This document shows, in pieces, positions 52,972-61,105 of a DNA stretch of 64,000 bases. A program made the translations under genes and the position numbers. Positions within the stretch are counted from its first letter, which is position 1, and the number at the start of each line of letters is the position of its first letter. The stretch covers positions 310,001 through 374,000 of the forward strand of contig DISW01000025.1 in NCBI GenBank assembly GCA_002422605.1, in the 5' to 3' direction. The stretch comes from Bacteriovoracaceae bacterium UBA6200. Its GTDB lineage: Bacteria > Bdellovibrionota > Bacteriovoracia > Bacteriovoracales > Bacteriovoracaceae. The notes beneath the pieces are model-generated. The model searched no databases and was not told where the DNA came from. It was given only the letters and a program-made list of their open reading frames with translations.

Positions 52972-55209
52972 GTGAGAATAGACAGTAAATCCTTAATCCT
53001 TTTGGCCCTCCTGCTTACAAATGCCTCCTATGTGGTGGCCCAGGAAGATCTTAGTGATGAGGATTTGCAAGCTCTGTTAAATGATAATCAAGCACCCATT
53101 GAAGAAGTGAAAGAGGTTAATGAACTTAATGATATTGAGCCTCCAGTAACAGAGTCTCTTTCTTCAGAAACAGTTGATATCGATAGCGACCTCCCCGCCA
53201 TGGAAGATTTGGAGACTGCTCCCATTGAAAGTTTAGAAAATAAAATAGACTTTGCAGAGGGGGATCCGTCCGAAGCCACTTCGGAAACTTTTCCTTCAAT
53301 TGATGAAACGATTCAAGTTGAATCAATTGTCGCCCCTGAAAAAACAGATGATTTAGAAAGCATTAAAGAAGATTTAAAAGGCGAGGCTGCGGCTAAAGAA
53401 ATGGCCGCCAAGAGCGCTCCTAAAATTGATACTTCTGCCTTTGATGTTGGCAAGGAAGAGCGCGAACTTCTGACAATGGCACAAAATATTCATGGTCAGA
53501 TTTCAGATAATGAATGGAATGAAGTTGCAACTGCTGCTAAGGCCGATACCTACACTGTCGTTAAAGACGATTGGTTATTTAAAATCTCAAGAAGAATATT
53601 TGGTACAGGTCATTATTATCCAAAGATATGGTCTTTAAATAGTTTCATCACAAATCCTCACTTCATTGAACCAGGTATGGTCCTTTCTTTTACAACAGGA
53701 AGTAGCTCACAAGCTCCGGAAGTAAAACTTGGCACATTTACTCAAGATGAAATTAATGCTGTTCCTGGTGCGATAGGAAATGCTAATCCATCGGATCTGA
53801 CCAATTTTGGGGAAGACGCTAAACCACCTTGGGTGGACGAAAAAATGAATCTCGAAAAACAAGGTGTCTTCTTTCAATATGCCTCTGAGGAGACAATGGA
53901 TGACCTCACGAAAGCTGGAGAGGATGCTCTGAATCGAGAGTACGAAAGTTATGAACCGCCTAGGAATGATTTCGATATTATTATTCCCCAAAATTACGAC
54001 AAGAGCGGTTTCGATAAAAATTCAAAAATTTTCTATTCCTTCAAAGAAGGTTTCTATTTAAGCACATTCGTTTCAACCAATATTGTTCAAGACTTTGGTT
54101 CAATCGTTAATGGACCTGATGAAAACATCTTTTTTGGTAAAACTGATCGCGCTTATGCGCAATTTGATGAAACCATCAATGCTCTTCCCGGAGATCTTTT
54201 TTCTGTTTATTCTTCGGGCGGTAAAGTAAAGAATTCAAACTCTGATCGGGAAGGTTATAAATACACTATCGTTGCCCAGATCAAATTGATTAGAAAAATC
54301 CAGAATAAATGGGAAATTGAATTCATTGAAGTGGCAGGAACTCCTCAACGAGGTGACCGTATCACGGCTTATACTCCAAAAATCAATCGGATCACCCGCT
54401 CTTATAATTCTCGTATAATTGAAGCCGCAGTTCTTGCCCCTTATGAAAGCGGACAGTCCATGATGAGTTTTGGTGACGTCATTTACCTCGATCGTGGACG
54501 TGCTGACGGTGTGGAGATGGGGAACGTTTTAGATGTCTATGGATTTAAAGACAGACTTACGAATAAAAACATCACCGATCAGCCGACTTATAAACTAGCT
54601 GAGCTGACAGTCATCACTCTTACAGATAATTTTGCCACGGCCTTAATCACTAAATCAGTTCGTGATTTCCGCGCAGGCGACCTTGCCATCACTAAGACTA
54701 AGGAAGCCAATCTTCGTGAAAGAAATGCGAAGCGGGCCCAGCTGACTGGCGAGAAAGAGCTTATGGGCGGAAAGGCCTTGGAAGAGCTTGATGTGGAGCT
54801 TAACCTTGAAAATCTAAACGACGACCTTCTAAAGCAGGCCGATAAGATTCAGCTAACCGAAGACGAACTGGCCGAATTAGAGCGTCAGGAAAGAGAAAGA
54901 TCAGTTATTAAAGATTCAGAGCGCGACCTCAAGGCCCTCGAGCGTCTGGAAAATGAAATCGAGCAGGCCGAAACGATCCTGAACGACGCAAAACTTGATG
55001 AAGATAAGCTTCTTGAAAACGAGAACCTGAATGAGATCGAGAAGAAGCGTAAAAACATCGATCAGGAATCCCTGGATGAGATTGAGGAGAACCTCGGAAA
55101 ACGTTATATCGACGAAGATCTGAACTCTAAGGACAATCCTTTCGGTCTGACAGAGTTCGATGTCGAAGAGGTCGACGAACTCCTGAATCTCGAGAAACGA
55201 GAACAATAA
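52972..55209 (+). CDS. LysM-domain envelope protein
   Basis: 745 residues from GTG 52972. A signal peptide ends near VVAQ. An acidic, low-complexity region (25-160) is followed by a LysM peptidoglycan-binding domain (about 187-240: TYTVVKDDWLFKISRRIFG... EPGMVLSF). The middle contains beta-rich segments (GDVIYLDRGRADGVEMGNVLDVYGF), as in other LysM envelope proteins of Bdellovibrio relatives. The C-terminal 150 residues are very charged helix. Likely a cell-wall-bound structural protein partnered with the preceding lipoprotein. A terminator follows. Confidence 0.78.
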   Translation: MRIDSKSLILLALLLTNASYVVAQEDLSDEDLQALLNDNQAPIEEVKEVNELNDIEPPVTESLSSETVDIDSDLPAMEDLETAPIESLENKIDFAEGDPSEATSETFPSIDETIQVESIVAPEKTDDLESIKEDLKGEAAAKEMAAKSAPKIDTSAFDVGKEERELLTMAQNIHGQISDNEWNEVATAAKADTYTVVKDDWLFKISRRIFGTGHYYPKIWSLNSFITNPHFIEPGMVLSFTTGSSSQAPEVKLGTFTQDEINAVPGAIGNANPSDLTNFGEDAKPPWVDEKMNLEKQGVFFQYASEETMDDLTKAGEDALNREYESYEPPRNDFDIIIPQNYDKSGFDKNSKIFYSFKEGFYLSTFVSTNIVQDFGSIVNGPDENIFFGKTDRAYAQFDETINALPGDLFSVYSSGGKVKNSNSDREGYKYTIVAQIKLIRKIQNKWEIEFIEVAGTPQRGDRITAYTPKINRITRSYNSRIIEAAVLAPYESGQSMMSFGDVIYLDRGRADGVEMGNVLDVYGFKDRLTNKNITDQPTYKLAELTVITLTDNFATALITKSVRDFRAGDLAITKTKEANLRERNAKRAQLTGEKELMGGKALEELDVELNLENLNDDLLKQADKIQLTEDELAELERQERERSVIKDSERDLKALERLENEIEQAETILNDAKLDEDKLLENENLNEIEKKRKNIDQESLDEIEENLGKRYIDEDLNSKDNPFGLTEFDVEEVDELLNLEKREQ

Positions 55210-55220
55210 GAAATCAACAA

Positions 55221-55247
55221 AGGGGAGGCCTAGGCTTCCCCTTTTTT
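55221..55247 (+). terminator. Rho-independent terminator after the LysM gene
   Basis: AGGGGA and TCCCCT form the stem, extended inwards through G-U and GCC/GGC pairs, followed by TTTTT. It is 12 bases after the stop codon. Confidence 0.82.
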
Positions 55248-55280
55248 ATGTCTTTTTCACAGCGTTATTTCATTATGTTT

Positions 55281-55310
55281 TTGCCAAGTGGCCAATCGGT
55301 AGAGTAAATT
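55281..55310 (+). promoter_or_regulatory. Sigma70-like promoter of tRNA-Arg
   Basis: TTGCCA (55281-55286), 18 bases, TAAATT (55305-55310), 11 bases before the tRNA 5' end. Four of six matches in each box. Confidence 0.45.
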
Positions 55311-55320
55311 ACTAGGCAAC

Positions 55321-55397
55321 GCACCCTTAGCTCAGCTGGATAGAGTAGTTGGCTTCGAACCAATTGGTCGGGAGTTCGAATCTCTCAGGGTGCGCCA
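55321..55397 (+). tRNA. tRNA-Arg (anticodon TCG)
   Basis: 77 bases: acceptor GCACCCT with AGGGTGC, D arm GCTCAGCTGGATAGAGT, anticodon stem GTTGG/CCAAT with loop CTTCGAA (anticodon TCG, 55355-55357), T arm GGGAGTTCGAATCTCTC (one weak pair), discriminator G and encoded CCA. Its 3' end is repeated imperfectly at 57516-57549, making this the likely integration site of the adjacent island. Confidence 0.93.
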
Positions 55398-55401
55398 TTT
55401 C
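55387..55401 (+). repeat. Left attachment-like repeat (tRNA-Arg 3' end)
   Basis: AGGGTGCGCCATTTC at the 3' end of tRNA-Arg recurs as AGAGTGCGCCATTTC at 57535-57549 (14 of 15 identical). Tyrosine integrases commonly use tRNA 3' ends as att sites. No integrase gene is seen between the two copies. Confidence 0.6.
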
Positions 55402-55676
55402 CTACCATATCCACTTGTAATACGATCTTTATTTAAGAGCTCAATCTTAAAAAAAAATCCCTTACGTCAGCATTGGGCATAAAAAGATTTTTAACCAATT
55501 TAATAGAACCAAGTTTGAATTCACTTCAAGGAAACAAATAGAGGAATGGCTCTCGAGATTGGATTAGTAAGCTTTTCTATTTCTACTGCGAAAAATCTCT
55601 TTCTTCATTATATCACCCACTTCCATATTCGAATCTTGAAGACGTAAGTTCGACCAATAAATACTGGGAGAACATT

Positions 55677-56195
55677 ATGAGCGATGTAAGTTTGTCTAAA
55701 ATAGAAAACATGATTTATATGATTCGAGGTCAAAAAGTTATGTTGGATTCTGATTTGGCGGATCTCTATGAAGTCGAAACCAAGTACCTCAATAGACAGG
55801 TGAGAAGAAACGCTTTGCGATTTCCTGAAGACTTCATGTTTCAATTAACTACTGAGGAATTTATCGAAATTAAGAAGATAAGAGGTACGATTGATCAATA
55901 TGGAGGACAAAGAAAGAGTCCTTACGCTTTTACAGAAAATGGAGTGGCCATGCTTTCAAGCGTACTTAATTCTGATAAGGCAATTCTCATTAATATTTCA
56001 ATAATCAGAATTTTTACAAAGCTAAGGAGTTTCCTCCTTCTCGAAAAAGGATTGAATGACAGAATGAGCAGACTAGAGTGGGGAACTAATAAAATTTTTA
56101 AAGTTGTGTTTGAAAGACTGGATGCTATGGAAGCGACAATTGATACAAAGTTGCCCTCAATTAAGAAGAAAATAGGCTTAAAAGAAGAAACTTGA
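55677..56195 (+). CDS. ORF6N-domain protein
   Basis: 172 residues. Residues about 8-95 match the ORF6N DNA-binding domain (MIYMIRGQKVMLDSDLADLYEVETKYLN..., RFPEDFMFQL, AFTENGVAMLSSVLNS), widespread in phages and mobile elements; the C-terminal part is helical. GGGAG before the ATG supports the start. Its stop codon lies within the first of the palindromes that follow, so it may be controlled by or bind them (inference). Confidence 0.85.
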   Translation: MSDVSLSKIENMIYMIRGQKVMLDSDLADLYEVETKYLNRQVRRNALRFPEDFMFQLTTEEFIEIKKIRGTIDQYGGQRKSPYAFTENGVAMLSSVLNSDKAILINISIIRIFTKLRSFLLLEKGLNDRMSRLEWGTNKIFKVVFERLDAMEATIDTKLPSIKKKIGLKEET

Positions 56196-56218
56196 TGTGC
56201 CAATTTGGCACATCAAGT
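56190..56218. promoter_or_regulatory. Near-palindromic dyad 1 (14-bp perfect arms)
   Basis: ACTTGATGTGCCAA, one central T, then TTGGCACATCAAGT. It overlaps the ORF6N stop codon. Its core GTGCCAATTTGG recurs in the next dyad exactly 63 bases on. Confidence 0.6.
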
Positions 56219-56253
56219 CTGTAAGTACTAGAAATGTTGATGTTTCGTCCCTG

Positions 56254-56280
56254 TTTGAAGTGCCAATTTGGTACTTCAAA
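56254..56280. promoter_or_regulatory. Near-palindromic dyad 2 (13-bp arms, one mismatch)
   Basis: TTTGAAGTGCCAA, central T, TTGGTACTTCAAA. Same GTGCCAATTTGG core as dyad 1, with centres 63 bp apart (six helical turns), so a protein dimer could bind both on the same DNA face. Confidence 0.6.
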
Positions 56281-56310
56281 GAATCTGGATGTTGAACTTA
56301 AAAGTTCGTA

Positions 56311-56334
56311 TTGGCTCACCCATCGGTGCGCCAA
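56311..56334. promoter_or_regulatory. Inverted repeat 3 (10-bp arms, one mismatch)
   Basis: TTGGCTCACC, loop CATC, GGTGCGCCAA. It shares the TTGG...CCAA ends with the two dyads upstream but in inside-out orientation. Between them and the higB start there is no gene. Confidence 0.45.
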
Positions 56335-56404
56335 TCAACCTCTTAATATCATTAGAAAGAAATAATCGAGCCCTACACAATCAAATTTACAGCAACTTTC
56401 CTTT

Positions 56405-56423
56405 TATACCATTATGTGGTATA
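56405..56423. promoter_or_regulatory. Candidate HigA operator in the higBA promoter
   Basis: TATACCA and TGGTATA are 7-bp inverted arms separated by 5 bases just before higB, with a further TGGTATA at 56425-56431. HigA-type antitoxins usually repress their own operon from such dyads. A TTTACA-N18-CATTAT promoter (56386-56415) would overlap it. Confidence 0.5.
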
Positions 56424-56431
56424 GTGGTATA

Positions 56432-56728
56432 ATGATAGTGAGCTTCGGAAATAAACTAGCAAAAGAAATTTGGGAAAAGAATTCGGCAAAAGCAGTTCCG
56501 AAAGAGTTGTGGATTAGATCTAAAGCACTTTTAACGATCATGCATAACACGAGTACGATCGATGATTTGAAGATTAAGGGGCAGCCGCCGAATATTCGCC
56601 TTCATAAATTGAAGGGTGATCGGAAAGATGAGTGGAGTGTAACGATACAGCTTCCTTGGGCCATAACATTTAAGTTTAAAAATGGTGAGTTTTCAGAAGT
56701 AAAAATTGAAAATTATCACAAAGGATAA
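56432..56728 (+). CDS. higB: HigB-family (RelE/ParE superfamily) toxin
   Basis: Ribosome-dependent mRNA interferase. 98 residues from ATG 56432 (MIVSFGNKLAKEIWEK); an ATG at 56414 would run through the operator-like dyad. SFGNKLAKEIWE, LRLHKLKGDRKDEWSVTI... and ITFKF are the HigB pattern. The toxin precedes the antitoxin, the order typical of higBA. The antitoxin gene starts three bases after its stop. Confidence 0.85.
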   Translation: MIVSFGNKLAKEIWEKNSAKAVPKELWIRSKALLTIMHNTSTIDDLKIKGQPPNIRLHKLKGDRKDEWSVTIQLPWAITFKFKNGEFSEVKIENYHKG

Positions 56729-56731
56729 AAT

Positions 56732-56992
56732 ATGATTAAGAACACAAATCCTCTTCATCCTGGTGAAGTGTTGAATGAAGTTTATATGAAAGAGATGAAC
56801 TTGAATCAGTCTCAGCTAGCAGAGTTATGTAAATGTACGCCAAGAAAAATAAATGAGATCGTTAATGGAAAGCGTGGGATCTCGCCTCTGTTTGCAATTG
56901 AACTGGAGTCGGCGATTGGTACGAGCGCTGAGATGTGGGTAAAGATGCAAGCTGAGTATGATTTGTGGGTTGCGAGACAAAGCGTAGCTTGA
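56732..56992 (+). CDS. higA: HigA-family antitoxin
   Basis: 86 residues, HTH_3/XRE fold. NPLHPGEVLNEVYMKEMNLNQSQLAEL (about 5-31) then RKINEIVNGKRGISP is the VapI/HigA signature. It neutralises HigB and represses the operon. It is followed after six bases by the P-loop kinase gene, which may be part of the same transcript. Confidence 0.88.
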   Translation: MIKNTNPLHPGEVLNEVYMKEMNLNQSQLAELCKCTPRKINEIVNGKRGISPLFAIELESAIGTSAEMWVKMQAEYDLWVARQSVA

Positions 56993-56998
56993 TTCTTT

Positions 56999-57496
56999 AT
57001 GAAAAACCATCTGAATAAAGTCATTATTATTGGAAATAGTGGTTCAGGAAAAAGTCATCTGGCGCATCAACTTGGATCAATCCTTAATACTCCAGTCATT
57101 CATTTGGACAAATTATTTTGGAAAACTGACGATTTTTCACAGAAACGAGAGATAGAAATTGTTTATCAGGATATTTCGGATCTAATCAAAGAAGAGAAAT
57201 GGATTCTTGAGGGAGTTTTTGGCGACTTGGTCAATGTTGCGATTTCTAAAGCAGATACACTTTTTTTCTTAAACAAGACTTGGGGCGAATGTGAAGAAGC
57301 GCTTTTAAAGCGAGGACCTCAAACTTCAAAACAAAAAAATTTTCAAGAGCTGGTAATTTGGGCAGGACAATACTGGGACAGAAAAACTCTTTCTTCATTT
57401 GAAGGGCATAAGAAAATTTTTGAACGATTCCAAGGTCACAAGTTACAATTTGAAACTAGAGTTCAGACTGATACATGGTTAAAGGGATTGATTTAA
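56999..57496 (+). CDS. P-loop kinase-like protein (FlaR/topology-modulation type)
   Basis: 165 residues. Walker A GNSGSGKSHLAHQLG at about 11-25, then VIHLDKLFWKTDD as in AAA_17/adenylate-kinase-like family members annotated as topology modulation protein. Substrate unknown. Compact, with no other domain. A truncated second copy of its 5' end is at 58340-58398. Confidence 0.72.
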   Translation: MKNHLNKVIIIGNSGSGKSHLAHQLGSILNTPVIHLDKLFWKTDDFSQKREIEIVYQDISDLIKEEKWILEGVFGDLVNVAISKADTLFFLNKTWGECEEALLKRGPQTSKQKNFQELVIWAGQYWDRKTLSSFEGHKKIFERFQGHKLQFETRVQTDTWLKGLI

Positions 57497-57515
57497 GTTA
57501 TTGTATTTATAATGG

Positions 57516-57549
57516 CGGTTCGAAAGTCATCCACTAGAGTGCGCCATTT
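57516..57549 (+). repeat. Right attachment-like repeat, degenerate tRNA-Arg 3' half
   Basis: GGTTCGAA...AGAGTGCGCCATTTC copies the T arm and 3' end of tRNA-Arg (GTTCGAA and AGGGTGCGCCATTTC). Similarity continues past it: both copies run on to CACTT(..)AATACGA within 25 bases. It marks the right end of the island. Confidence 0.6.
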
Positions 57550-57631
57550 CATATCACTCAGCACTTAATACGAACTCACTGACATACATTCAATAGTAAT
57601 GATAACTTCAAATATATTTAGGAGATATTAT

Positions 57632-58312
57632 ATGGAAATTGGAATTATTGGCTCAGGAAATATCGGAAGCATTCTTGCGCGGGATCTAACAAAGTTAGGT
57701 CATAAAGTTTCCATTGCTAATTCACGAGGCCCAGAATCATTAGACAAAGTAGCAGCTGAAACAGGAGCTTCTCCAGTAACTGTTGATCAAGCTGCAAAGG
57801 CAAAGGACTTGGTAATCATCACTGTTCCTGAAAAGGCCATACCTAAACTTCCCATCGATGCTCTTGAAAAAAGTTCTGCAATAATCGTTGATACATGCAA
57901 TTACTATCCTGCTCGTGATGGGCAAATTCAGGAAATTGATAATGGTTTAACTGAATCCGAGTGGGTTGCACAGAACCTAAAGCATTCTGTAGTGAAGGCC
58001 TTCAATAATATTGTCGCTCCAAGCTTGGGTTCAAAGGGATTACCTTCAGGTTCTTCGAACCGCGTAGCACTTTCTGTTGCCGGTGATGACTTACAATCAA
58101 AGCAAATAATTTCGTCACTGGTTGATGCTCTTGGGTTCGATGTGGTTGATACCGGTAAACTTTCAGATTCATGGAGACAGCAACCTGGCACTCCTGCCTA
58201 CTGTCGTGATTTGAATGCGCCGGCACTTAAGTCAGCATTACAGCAAGCTGATTTAAAACAAATTCCAAATTATCGGCATGAAGCGAATGAACAGGCACGT
58301 CCTTATTTTTAA
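57632..58312 (+). CDS. NAD(P)-binding oxidoreductase (F420-reductase/NpdG-like fold)
   Basis: 226 residues from ATG 57632 (AGGAG upstream). The Rossmann motif GIIGSGNIGSILARDL is at the N-terminus, then NSRGPESL, the pattern of the F420_oxidored/NADP oxidoreductase family that also includes coenzyme F420-dependent reductases and uncharacterised NADPH reductases. VKAFNNI and QPGTPAYCRDL support the family. F420 use cannot be assumed. Just outside the right island end. Confidence 0.75.
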   Translation: MEIGIIGSGNIGSILARDLTKLGHKVSIANSRGPESLDKVAAETGASPVTVDQAAKAKDLVIITVPEKAIPKLPIDALEKSSAIIVDTCNYYPARDGQIQEIDNGLTESEWVAQNLKHSVVKAFNNIVAPSLGSKGLPSGSSNRVALSVAGDDLQSKQIISSLVDALGFDVVDTGKLSDSWRQQPGTPAYCRDLNAPALKSALQQADLKQIPNYRHEANEQARPYF

Positions 58313-58339
58313 GGATTGATCAAAGTAACATAGGTTAAT

Positions 58340-58398
58340 ATGGAAGCTGATTTAAATAAACTCATCATCATTGGAAATTGCGTCTCTGGAAAAAGTTC
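58340..58398 (+). pseudogene. 5' remnant of a second P-loop kinase gene
   Basis: ATG 58340 opens [21 protein letters not shown], which aligns with MKNHLNKVIIIGNSGSGKSH at 56999, including near-identical bases. The similarity stops at about 58398, exactly at the stop codon of the antisense uvrA paralogue. The frame continues as random sequence antisense to uvrA until a stop at about 58485. The Walker A is already damaged (CVSGKS). It marks a deletion or recombination joint. Confidence 0.65.
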
Positions 58399-60933
58399 TC
58401 ACATTCGTCTGACTTCTTTTGGCTTTATGATAAAATTCAGTAGATATTTTCCAGTAAGGCTACGCGAGTTCTGGGTCACCTCATGAGGAGGTCCTGAGAT
58501 GACTACTTTTCCGCCTTTGTCTCCTGCTCCTGGCCCCATATCGATCACCCAATCACTGCCGGCGATGACTCTCATATCATGCTCCACCACGACCACTGTG
58601 TTTCCGACGTTGACGAGCCTGTCGAGCTGGAGCATCAGGCGGTCCACATCGGAAGGATGGAGACCAGTGGTTGGTTCGTCCAGAATATAAAGGGTATCAC
58701 CTCTGCTCATCCTTTGAAGTTCAGTGGCGAGCTTCACTCTTTGGGCTTCACCTCCTGAAAACTCGGTTGCCGGTTGGCCTAGTTGAATATAACCAAGTCC
58801 GACTTCTTTTAGCATTTCAAGAGAGCGGAGAATAAGAGGCTCATCCTGGAAAAATCCCAGGGCTTCCTCAACCGTGAGCATAAGAACTTCAGCTATATTT
58901 TTACTTCTGTATTTGACCTCAAGGGTCTTAGGATTGAAGCGGGTACCGCCGCAGACGGGGCAAGGACTATACACACTCGGAAGAAAGAGTAACTCTACCA
59001 TGACAAACCCTTCACCCTCGCAGTTTTCACAGCGCCCCTTGGCCACATTAAAAGAGAATCTTCCGGCATCATAGTGTCTCGACTTGGCCATTTTAGTGCT
59101 CGCGAAGAGTTTCCTCACATGATCAAAAAGCCCGGTATAAGTGGCGAGGTTAGAGCGAGGAGTCCGGCCAATGGGTTTTTGGTCAATTTGAACCAATCGC
59201 TTTATTTTGCTCATGCCCGTTGTGATTTCTCCCTTAACGATTTCGAAAAGCGGTTCCTTTAGATCGAGGACTTCCTCTTGTGGCATGAGTTCTTGTCCTA
59301 GTTCTCTTGATACAAGACTCGCGAGAAGTCTTACAAGCGTGGATTTACCAGATCCCGAGATACCAGTCACACATGTAAAGACACCCAATGGGAAATCGAT
59401 ATTCAGGGATTTTAAATTGTGATGTGTGAGTCCTTTGAGCTTAATCCACTCACTAGCTTTTCGATTCGATTGAACAGGGAGAACATGTTGGCCAAAAATA
59501 TAATTCCGAGTCACCGATTCTTTAACTTTCATAAGACCTTCAGGTGGACCACTGTAGAGAATTTGACCTCCGTTAACTCCTGCCCCCGGGCCGACATCGA
59601 TGATCCAATCGGCGGCATGGATAACATCTATTTCATGCTCAACCACAAAGAGCGAGTTTCCAGCGGATTTTAGCTTCTCGAAAGCTCGAAGCAGAGCTTC
59701 GGTATCAGATGGATGGAGACCCGCTGATGGTTCATCTAATACATAAATCACGCCAAAAAGGTTGGAGTGGACCTGGGTGGCCAGTCGTAATCGTTGAAGT
59801 TCCCCTGGAGAGAGAGTAGGAGTACTCCGTTCGGGTGAAAGGTAGCCCAGGCCGAGATCAAGAAGGACGCTGACCCTGGCAACCAGTTCAGAGGCGATCC
59901 TTTGGGCCGCGAGGGCGTTTTCTGGATGTTTGATCGACATTTTTTTCAGATCAGGAGCGCTTCCGTCTGCGTAAGGAACAAAAATTTGCGCTAGTCTGTT
60001 GAAAGGTAATTCCGAAAGAGTTGTGATGTCCATTCCCTCGAAACTCACAGAGAGTGCCTCTTTTTTTAATCTCTTTCCATTGCACTCTGTACAAGGAGCA
60101 CTGACCATGAATTTGGCCACGCGTTTTTTCATGAGCTGACTCTGAGTTGTTGCGAAGGTATTCAGAACATAGTTTCTGGCACTGGTAAAATTACCGTAAT
60201 AGCTTGGCTCCATTTTCGCACGCAGAGCGGCCCTCGTTTCTTTAGGAGTGAAGCCAGCGTAAACCGGAACGGAAGGGGTCTCATCGGTAAAGAGGATCCA
60301 GTCTCGGTCTTTCTTCGGAATTTTTTTCCATGGAATGTCTACGTCGAACCCAATCGAGACTAGTATGTCTCTCAGGTTTTGTCCTCCCCATGCCGTGGGC
60401 CAAGCCGCTATGGCCTTTTCTCGAATGGAAAGGGTCTCATCTAGTACCATGGATTTTTCGGTGGCATCGTAAATCTTTCCAATGCCATGACAGACCGGAC
60501 ACGCACCTTCCGCTGTATTAGGAGAAAACCCTTCCGCATAGATGATGGGTTGTTTCGGAGGATATTTTCCCGCTCTTGAATAGAGCATGCGAAGAAGGTT
60601 GGAAATCGTTGAGACACTTCCTACAGAAGACCGTGTGGAAGGAGCTCCCTTTTGTTGCTGAAGTGCAACCGCTGGGGGAAGTCCTGCAATTTCATCCACC
60701 TCTGGGACGGACATTTGGTTGAATAGTCTTCTCGCGTAAGGAGAGACGGATTCAAGATAACGCCTCTGGGCTTCAGCAAAGAGAGTCCCGAAGGCCAGAG
60801 AAGATTTACCGGAACCTGAAACACCAGTGAACACGACGAGAGCATCCCGCGGGATATCAACATTGATGTTCTTGAGATTATTTTCCCGTGCACCTCGAAC
60901 TCGAACAAAACCTTCTGTTTTAGTTTCTTCCAT
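58399..60933 (-). CDS. uvrA2: UvrA2-type excinuclease subunit A paralogue
   Basis: 844 residues, about 100 shorter than housekeeping UvrA because the UvrB-binding domain after Walker A is missing; that is the UvrA2/DrrC-like class. Two ABC ATPase domains: Walker [16 protein letters not shown] (about 37) and [14 protein letters not shown] (about 537), signature [15 protein letters not shown]. Zinc-finger cysteines are in [24 protein letters not shown] and CENCEGEGF...CPVCGGTRF. Such proteins confer drug or DNA-damage tolerance. GGAGGA precedes the ATG. Its stop abuts the kinase remnant. Confidence 0.9.
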   Translation of the reverse strand: MEETKTEGFVRVRGARENNLKNINVDIPRDALVVFTGVSGSGKSSLAFGTLFAEAQRRYLESVSPYARRLFNQMSVPEVDEIAGLPPAVALQQQKGAPSTRSSVGSVSTISNLLRMLYSRAGKYPPKQPIIYAEGFSPNTAEGACPVCHGIGKIYDATEKSMVLDETLSIREKAIAAWPTAWGGQNLRDILVSIGFDVDIPWKKIPKKDRDWILFTDETPSVPVYAGFTPKETRAALRAKMEPSYYGNFTSARNYVLNTFATTQSQLMKKRVAKFMVSAPCTECNGKRLKKEALSVSFEGMDITTLSELPFNRLAQIFVPYADGSAPDLKKMSIKHPENALAAQRIASELVARVSVLLDLGLGYLSPERSTPTLSPGELQRLRLATQVHSNLFGVIYVLDEPSAGLHPSDTEALLRAFEKLKSAGNSLFVVEHEIDVIHAADWIIDVGPGAGVNGGQILYSGPPEGLMKVKESVTRNYIFGQHVLPVQSNRKASEWIKLKGLTHHNLKSLNIDFPLGVFTCVTGISGSGKSTLVRLLASLVSRELGQELMPQEEVLDLKEPLFEIVKGEITTGMSKIKRLVQIDQKPIGRTPRSNLATYTGLFDHVRKLFASTKMAKSRHYDAGRFSFNVAKGRCENCEGEGFVMVELLFLPSVYSPCPVCGGTRFNPKTLEVKYRSKNIAEVLMLTVEEALGFFQDEPLILRSLEMLKEVGLGYIQLGQPATEFSGGEAQRVKLATELQRMSRGDTLYILDEPTTGLHPSDVDRLMLQLDRLVNVGNTVVVVEHDMRVIAGSDWVIDMGPGAGDKGGKVVISGPPHEVTQNSRSLTGKYLLNFIIKPKEVRRM

Positions 60934-61105
60934 GACGTCCTCCAGAAAGATTGTATCCAGAATCGGCGATGAGTCTCAATACACGTTGCCGGTGTTGCGA
61001 TGCTTTCAATGGGGTGAATACTGAGTGCGCGGCTCAGGTTAATGTCTTGGTCATGAATGTAATACAGAAATTCAAGAGCGCCCCCCATATAGAGGGCGAC
61101 ATTAA

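Larger units (their letters stand above)
55398..57549. mobile_element. Small tRNA-Arg-associated genomic island
   Basis: About 2.15 kb bounded by tRNA-Arg and a degenerate second copy of its 3' end. It carries an ORF6N gene, three inverted repeats, a HigB-HigA pair and a P-loop kinase, all typical cargo. There is no integrase, so it is a remnant or was moved in trans. The first 279 bases (55398-55676) hold no gene I can identify. Confidence 0.6.

Noticed and set aside
55398..55676. Possible CRISPR or phage integrase next to tRNA-Arg
   Set aside because: No regular spacer-repeat array and no integrase-like frame in these bases.
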